Below the pieces are notes generated by a model. It was not told the DNA's origin, ran no database searches, and saw only the letters and a list, made by a program, of their open reading frames with translations. Below are positions 54,001 through 64,000 of a stretch of DNA of 64,000 nucleotides, piece after piece. The stretch is from assembly GCF_901709675.1 (NCBI RefSeq), contig NC_051088.1:13991693-14055692 (forward strand). The letters are read 5' to 3'. The position numbers and the translations under genes are program-made. Numbering within the stretch: position 1 is the first letter of the stretch; each line of letters opens with the position of its first letter. This stretch comes from Syngnathus acus. Taxonomy: Eukaryota; Chordata; Actinopteri; Syngnathiformes; Syngnathidae.

Positions 54001-54386
54001 AATTTATTTACAATTTGCCATGAAGAAAAGTGAATAAAAGTTGGGAGTTTCTCCACAGAAATCACATGTCCATCTCCAAAAGTGCCCAACGCCTCCTGGA
54101 CGCGAGCTCACACCAGGCTTTATCAACACCGGGACACGATCGACATCGACTGTCGCCATGGTTACACAGTGGTGGGTGCGAGCACAGTCACCTGTGGTGA
54201 CGACGGTCGGTGGAGTCCCAGCCTTCCCAAATGTAGACGCACGTGTAAGACAACAACTCTGGTGGAAATCGATCACAGGATTATTATTGTAATTCCTTTT
54301 CTTAACACATTTAACTCGTCTTTTCTCCCCCCTTTTTTTTTTTATTAGCATGGCGCACTAAATGGCAGAGCCGATATGGTGTCTGA
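51056..54386 (+). CDS. Secreted complement-control (sushi/CCP) protein with four CCP domains, RCA-cluster type
   Basis: Exons: 51056-51110, 51194-51391, 53486-53582, 53650-53723, 53785-53961, 54059-54244, 54349-54386, all in phase, giving 274 residues. Residues 1-18 form a hydrophobic signal peptide. Four CCP modules each have four cysteines: 25/56/71/83, 88/114/128/140, 145/174/187/199 and 204/232/246/259, with the usual Trp before the last cysteine. CCP2 is split over two exons with a phase-2 intron, as in factor H and C4BP family genes; the other modules are single phase-1 exons. A 15-residue basic tail (RRTSWRTKWQSRYGV) follows, with no transmembrane or GPI signal, so the product should be secreted. 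Its place next to pfkfb2 mirrors the mammalian PFKFB2-C4BPB-C4BPA-CD55 order and suggests a C4BP- or factor-H-like regulator. Which complement component it binds cannot be told from sequence. The 2.1-kb intron after CCP1 holds a large repeat array. Confidence 0.88.
51630..51691. repeat. Terminal fragment of the hAT-like family found at 6,322-6,726
   Basis: The run from CACAGGTGTCAAA through GGCCAGATACGGCCCGCCAC matches, in reverse complement and almost base for base, the right end of the element at 6,322-6,726. The similarity stops around 51,691, where an A-rich stretch and the 226-bp direct repeat begin. A TTGACACCTGTG sequence at 52,113-52,124 could be its other end, with the material between inserted or part of a composite. 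Confidence 0.55.
51704..51929 (+). repeat. Left copy of a direct repeat with tRNA-like promoter boxes
   Basis: About 226 bp. An A-rich start leads into GAACGATTCGGTGAACGATT, a GAACCGATTCTAAAGATTC segment, and then a tRNA-like part with TAGCTGACTCGTTAGTG (A-box-like, near 51,844) and GGTTCGATCCC (B box, 51,888-51,898), ending in AAATGTGCTTTT. A second copy lies at 52,963-53,190 in the same orientation. The tRNA-like part suggests SINE ancestry. Confidence 0.7.
51985..52780. repeat. Tandem array of 235-bp units, each with a large inverted repeat
   Basis: The unit boundary CACCTGTGACC falls at 52,116, 52,351 and 52,586, an exact 235-bp period, with partial units at both ends. Each unit holds a near-perfect inverted repeat of 40-bp arms and 14-nt spacer: 52,212-52,251 with 52,266-52,305, and 52,447-52,486 with 52,501-52,540, two mismatches each. 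A second 11-bp perfect inverted repeat, ATTAGGTACAC/GTGTACCTAAT, also occurs in each unit. A 68-residue minus-strand ORF repeats with the units but looks like no known protein. Confidence 0.9.
52963..53190 (+). repeat. Right copy of the direct repeat with tRNA-like promoter boxes
   Basis: It matches 51,704-51,929 with scattered substitutions: GAACAATTCGGTGAACGATT, GAACCGATTCTAAAGATTC, TAGCCGACTGGATAATG, and the B box GGTTCGATCCC at 53,149-53,159. It retains a CAGTTCACTAAAGAACTGG segment that is shortened in the left copy. Confidence 0.7.
53225..53300. repeat. Short degenerate tandem repeat with CCCTA cores
   Basis: Three irregular copies of an AACCCTAGTTTNAAA-like unit about 22-23 bp apart (AACCTAACCCTAG, CCTTAACCCTAG, CCACACCCTAG). 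It resembles but is not a true TTAGGG telomeric array. Confidence 0.55.
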
Positions 54387-55328
54387 TACGTGATGCTACA
54401 TTAGTCAGTCCAAGACCAGCATAATAGAAGCAAACAGAAGATGGAAAATTAGCTTTGGACCTCAAGACTTCTCTGCCTTATACACATTAAACATGTTTTT
54501 AAGATGAAGCTGACATACAGGGTGTTTATTTCAATAAGTGTTTTTGGGCAAGAATGAGTACAAACTTGTTGCGGTCACCTCTATACATTTTTTTTTTTCC
54601 TTTTTACTGTCGATAACGCCATGTGTATCATCATCTATGGGCTAAGCTGCTAGTGAGCATTCATGAACAAACAAGTTACAAGGAAATAAGAACACCAATT
54701 CCATTCATTTAAAAAGACAATACAAAATCCAGACATTTACATGAGCAATAACAATTCAAGTGCAAATATCAACTCTATGATACATCATAGCAAACTCTCT
54801 TTTAAAAGGCAACAATCTCAACCCCAAAAAAAAAAAAAAAAAATCAGGTTGCAGGGAAGAAGCTGATTCTGTTGGGAAGGGACTTTTTACCCATGAGGGC
54901 CATGTCGTAATACTATTTAAAGGAAATTTAGTAAGAATCACAAACATAAGTTTATTCAATTTCTTTAGGGCGTCCCAGCCAAAGGAATCCCCCGCATGTG
55001 TGTTCCTAAACCAGTCAAGCCGCTTCCCGTTTCCAGTCTTTTTTTTTTAACAACCAAGCCAAAAACAAGCCATGGCGGCCCACTTGGCTTACAGCCAGGT
55101 GAGGTTTTCATCTTTTGGTGGAACGCTCAAAATTGCTCATTAGCTTGTATTGTGGGAGCGTTCTTTGATTTTTAAAGTTAAATTATCATACCCTGTTGCT
55201 GTCGTTGTTCTGTGATCACAAAGAAAGTTTTTTTTCCAAACTGCTATATGTTCATGACATATTTGACTCCCTCTGCAAAATCATATGAAGGGTCAACAGT
55301 GCTGCTTTCCAAAACATTATTTTCGGCT

Positions 55329-55624
55329 CACTGGCGGTGCTAGGAGTTTTTCCTGGGGAGGGGGTCAAGAATATCTCAGGGGGTCCACAAAACAAAAATG
55401 TTGCTTTACAGACCCCTCAAAAAAATCTGAAATTCTGATAAAAATTCTTTCCATGATCCCTATGTGGTACGGGTGGAAATGTGGAAAAAGAAATCCTGAA
55501 AATAATCAGAAAATACCAATAAGGCAATTATCTGGTCTGGCCTGGCACCTGGTGGGGTCCAAGCATATTTGGGGGGGGGGGGGTCAGTGCCCCCACTCCC
55601 CCCCCACCGCTAGCTCCGCCAGTG
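55329..55624. mobile_element. Non-autonomous DNA transposon with terminal inverted repeats
   Basis: The left end CACTGGCGGTGCTAGGAG and right end GCTAGCTCCGCCAGTG are inverted complements over about 15 bp with one mismatch. The 296-bp interior has no ORF of note and ends in G and C homopolymer runs. No matching target-site duplication was found. A half-similar stretch with GAGCTAGGGGGG lies at about 28,200. Confidence 0.55.
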
Positions 55625-56287
55625 TGGTGATTAAAACCAAATTGAGGGTGTATTATTTTCATTCATTGCACTTGTACTACAAAGGTAGAAGGATGGGCTC
55701 ACGATCTAGTGCACAAAACAACATGAGCCGCCTTTGTGGGAACTCTTTGGAAGAGCTGTCTTTACTGGGACAGACCAAACATGAGCTAGGGGAGTTGGGT
55801 GTCTTTGGATTTGATGTGGGCACGACATTATAGGGGGCAGGGGTGCAGGTGTGATTCTAGTGGTCGGCCTCAAGGAATCCAACCGTTGTTTTACTAATAT
55901 TCCGTATTTACAAGTCAAAACATCAAAAACCTGCTTCACGGACAGGTGACGAGATCATCGACCTGCCAGCGTGTAACAAGTCAAGTACTTGAAATTCTTT
56001 GCTTCCTTTTTTCACTTCAAACCTTTACACTAGTCATGAGTATAGTACATGAGAAAGACAAGATGAGATTGAAGAATTAAAGTGACCTTTTACAAGAAGC
56101 AGCAAACATCATGTCCCTCAAAGACATTCAACTCTCAATCCCTCTCTCTCCCAGACACATTCCACATCATCTCATTCCTGTGACTCTCCCACTTATTAGT
56201 TTCTTATTCATCTTGCAAAAATGTCCTCTGTGTTCCTGGAATGATTAACCACCTTCTTTTTTTGTATTTGCTTTAAAGTTGCCTTGG

Positions 56288-56289
56288 AG

Positions 56290-56319
<30 letters not shown>
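56288..56319. repeat. Poly(A)/poly(T) homopolymer
   Basis: About 30 consecutive A on the plus strand within the scube3 3' flank. It could be the tail of a retroposed sequence, but no SINE body is recognisable next to it. Confidence 0.9.
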
Positions 56320-56321
<2 letters not shown>

Positions 56322-56958
56322 AGAAAAAGAGCAACAGAAATGCTGGGCGGGTTGGAAAAGGCTGGTGCAGTCTAGACAGCACAGATGAACTGTTTTAACA
56401 GTAAAACTGCTCTAAGAGCTCAAACATAGTAAGGCTTTAAATGAGCTGGAACACAGCTGCGACATGAATTAGTTAGCAACTGCTCCTCCTCGAGGACGCA
56501 CACACAGCACGCACACACACACGCACGCACACAAACACGCGATGGAACCTGGAATCTTGCACAACACTTACAGTCATACTTAACCGTCGCAGTCGGAGCT
56601 GGAATACACACCAGTCATTTAAGCAAATACAACAACAAGCTCTAACACAACATCACGCCTACTGTCTCAAATTGCCGTTTCTATCCGTTTGAATGGTCTC
56701 AATGCACACGGCAATAGAAACCAAACCCACTCACATATTCTACATCCCCCCACTAAACGCTTACGCTCCGGACTGTGGACCTGTGACGGGAAAACTGACA
56801 AATATTTAGCGTTTGTCAGGTTTGTCAATGGAAATAAAAAGAGGATTAAAAAAAAAAAAGAAGTGTGTATATTTTGTGTGTTGAAGTCCTTTATGAGTTG
56901 CGGGATGTAGCCCGTAAGGGCGACGGGGGGGGGTCTTAAGTGAATCGCTGATGCAGGT

Positions 56959-61325
<4,367 letters not shown>

Positions 61326-64000
61326 CTGAAAAATATAGGAGACATTGATTGGCCTTGGATTACAGAAAAGTGTTTTGCATTTCATCCAAGGGGGAGAAAT
61401 AGATCACCGTCACGACATTATAGCTAGAGATAAGTCATTTTTATTGATTGTCTATTGCTCAGAAAGGTTTTATTTTTTTGAAGTGTTTTCTTTTTTAGTG
61501 GCTTCTCTAGTTCAAATGAGTTCTCGCTTGTTCTAACAACTGCTGACAGTGAGGAGCAAGTTTAAACAGTCAACGTTGCTAAAATAGGGACTTTTCCAAC
61601 CTCTCTGTTTGGTGCTGTCTGTTTTTTTTAATAGACTATCTTCAGAAGCAGCCACGATGAGTGGAACTATTGTCACATTATTTTCTGTGTGTTTTCCAGG
61701 GAAAGGCAATCAAAGCAGTGACTTATTGACATACGTATTGGAAACCTTTGAGTCAAACTACCTAAATATAAATGTATTAATTTATTAAGGAGTGGTTATC
61801 ACTGTCCACCTTTTTACTATTTTTACCTGCAAAGAACATAAAAAAATATATATTTCTGTGGAAGTTGAGACACGATATTGCTTTGTTACAAAGCTTGTTT
61901 GGTTTTGGAGGAATAAGGAGATAGAAAGAAGAAAAGCAAAACTTGTTTGTTTTTAAAACTAAAGGTGAATAAATGATTATAATCAGAGATTGAATTTTTG
62001 GAGAAACAAAACAAAACCGTTTTATTTTAAGGGTGCATCATTGTTAGTGCATTGCTCGTCCCACAGGTCCATCTGACATTTGAGGAAGACCAAAGAATAG
62101 CTGTGTGTGGATTGTCCAGTGGCTCTTATCACTTAGATGTTTTACTTACTACTTTCACTTAGCTTGCACGCGGTCAATTCACACACACCCAAAAAAAATA
62201 AAAATAAAATGGAATCGCAGCACTTGGAGTGTAAAGTGTAAATCCAGTCTCAGTATATTGCTTTAACTGTCAGCCTAGGGTGGAGTCACCGGGACAGGCT
62301 CCAGGCCCTGCCGTGACCCTGAACATGATGAGCGTGGTATATAAAATGGATGGATAGATGGAATGTGTTTGCACCGTTGCAGTCCACAGAGTCCACTTTC
62401 AATTTATTGGTCAAAACATCGCAGTGAGGAAGACCGATATCCCGCTCGCTAACACAAGCAGGGCTACAAACACTAAAAAAAAAAAAGAAATGGTGAGGAG
62501 GTACAAACATTTGGAGACATTTTTTTTCCAGGACCTACTAGGACGGTTTCCAGGTCAAGAGAAAGAATAAAATAAAGAATCAAAGTAACTGATAGAGACA
62601 GAGATAATGTCAGTGATTAATGATGCTGACTGTTGAAATGAAACGCTCCTGCTCATCTCGTTCAATCGCTCAGCCCGAGTCAAAAAAACAAACCAAAATG
62701 AAGTATGGTCTTCATTCCCCGAAGAGGATGATGACTTCATCAAGCGCAGTCTGCCAATGTGTCGCTCAGAACGCCTTGGAAACATGGCGAGAGATGCGCT
62801 GCTTACCCTCCGCATCAAAGCACCCGATTTAAAGGACGAAAAACTCTAATGAATATCTGATGGAACGCTGCTCATCTGCCAGAAACTGTTGTTTCGACTT
62901 CTTTTATTCCTTTCCATCCTTGAAATACAATCAAATAGATCTCCGCTGACCTTTCTGCGAATCTCCTTAGGCCTTTTTCCTTTTTACGCAGACAGACAAG
63001 TCAAGAGGAACAAAGACAGTAGAAAAGACAAATTGAAATGTGGAATCAATGCCTACACCAGCGAGAGGGACTGACTTCATGGAATTGTGATGTTTTGACA
63101 AATTTAGCAAATATCTGTTGCTACCATTGTTGAAGTAGTGAAAGAGAGGGAGTTCTTGCCTTTGATTTTGGCTTATAAATCAATATTAATGAGTACACAC
63201 ACATGCCAGGAATGTATTTGTGCTCTGCGTATGAGACCTGGAACATTTTAAAATGGCACTGAGTGTATTTTCTTAGCAGATAAGCAAAAAAGCAAGCTGA
63301 TTGTTCCGGTAAACAAAGTCTCACTTGGGAAGAATGCTGACAGGTCACGGCACAATACTCGACAGCAGGTCGCCGACCTGATTGGGTTTGTCGAGTGCCG
63401 ACCTGTTGTTAAAACACCGAGCCAGGCCCTCTGCGATATTTTCGGGGTTGATGAAGCACAGCGGGAGCAAGCGAAGCTTAGTTATGAGCGTCGAGTGAGG
63501 ATGTACACTGGGGGGAGCTCAATAAATCTTCAGGGTTATCTAATAGTTCAGACAGCGGTGATAAAAGGCCATTCATCACCAGCGTTCTAAACAATGGCAG
63601 AACGTGCTTTATGTTGGTCAGGTCAGTCCATCACGAGAGAAAAAGCCCAACAAATATATTGTCAGTGCTTTTATTTCCTCAAAAAAAAAAAAGAAATTTT
63701 GCTTTGTGAGAGCAGTACACATTTTACACAGAGGGAATGGTACCTTCATATGTAGCACAAGAACCTCCCAGATAGTGCTTAGTATAACATTGATTCATTT
63801 GTATAAATGCTCGATACGCACAAGATTTGGGAGCACAAGGTCGTATGGATAATCTTAGATTCACTACGGAGAAATAACGGCTGCTTCGAAATCACCACAA
63901 AGTGTGCGTCGATAGCCATTATTAGACAGGAGAAGAAAAACACTGAGGTTCAGGAATGCAAATAAGCGAGGTAAAAAATGTGAAAAAGACAAGTAGGTGT
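61326..64000 (-). other. scube3 intron, continuing beyond the window
   Basis: Upstream of the EGF exon that starts at 61,325 no further EGF-like exon is visible on the minus strand up to the window end. The intron is therefore at least 2.7 kb. It contains a SINE fragment at 62,275-62,362 and an imperfect palindrome at 63,340-63,413. Confidence 0.7.
62275..62362 (+). repeat. SINE tail fragment, same family as 16,901-17,243
   Basis: A short, diverged 3' piece: GGTGGAGTCACCGGGACAGG, CTCCAGGCCCTGCCGTGACC, then a tail of ATGGATGGATAGATGG. Orientation is plus. Confidence 0.6.

Larger units (their letters stand above)
54387..56958. other. Convergent 3' flanks of the sushi gene and scube3
   Basis: The interval holds the 3' UTRs of both convergent genes, but no polyadenylation site could be assigned confidently for either. 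It contains a TIR element at 55,329-55,624, a 32-bp A homopolymer near 56,288-56,319 and CA-rich stretches near 56,500-56,540. No coding exon is visible. Confidence 0.5.

Overview
The window is vertebrate nuclear DNA, almost certainly from a ray-finned fish. It has intron-split genes with GT-AG junctions, tRNA-derived SINEs, Tc1-like, hAT-like and MITE remnants, and abundant microsatellites. The repeat families look like those of percomorph teleosts. The species cannot be fixed from the sequence alone.

Layout. (1) About 1-29,500 holds no convincing protein-coding exon. A GC/CpG-rich segment with a good splice donor (about 195-539) could be the promoter and non-coding first exon of the next gene. 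The rest is AT-rich non-coding DNA with transposon debris: a Tc1-like transposase remnant, a hAT-like element with target-site duplication, two SINEs with target-site duplications, two LINE fragments, small MITEs and a perfect 36-unit CATC array. (2) 29,509-39,746 (+) is a complete DLGAP/SAPAP postsynaptic scaffold gene, best match DLGAP4, with ten coding exons and 1,063 codons. A CpG-rich candidate internal promoter lies in one intron. (3) 44,038-49,269 (+) is pfkfb2, 6-phosphofructo-2-kinase/fructose-2,6-bisphosphatase, with 15 coding exons and 530 residues. It keeps the catalytic residues of both domains and the C-terminal regulatory phosphosite region. (4) 51,056-54,386 (+) is a small secreted protein of four complement-control (sushi) domains, 274 residues. 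Its position just downstream of pfkfb2 matches the mammalian order PFKFB2-C4BPB-C4BPA-CD55. (5) 56,959-61,325 (-) is the 3' two-thirds of scube3: one EGF module, the spacer, cysteine-rich repeats, the CUB domain and the C terminus. The rest lies beyond the right edge. The sushi gene and scube3 converge tail to tail.

The genes do not form a functional unit: one is a synaptic scaffold, one a glycolytic regulator, one a complement regulator and one a secreted or cell-surface signalling protein. The most unusual structure is in the large intron of the sushi gene. It is a tandem array of 235-bp units, each carrying a near-perfect 40-bp-arm inverted repeat. The array is bracketed by two about 226-bp direct repeats that contain tRNA-like promoter boxes. 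Other items worth a look are an orphan exon-like ORF at 43,424-43,510 and a pair of related MITEs, one of which makes up most of a pfkfb2 intron.
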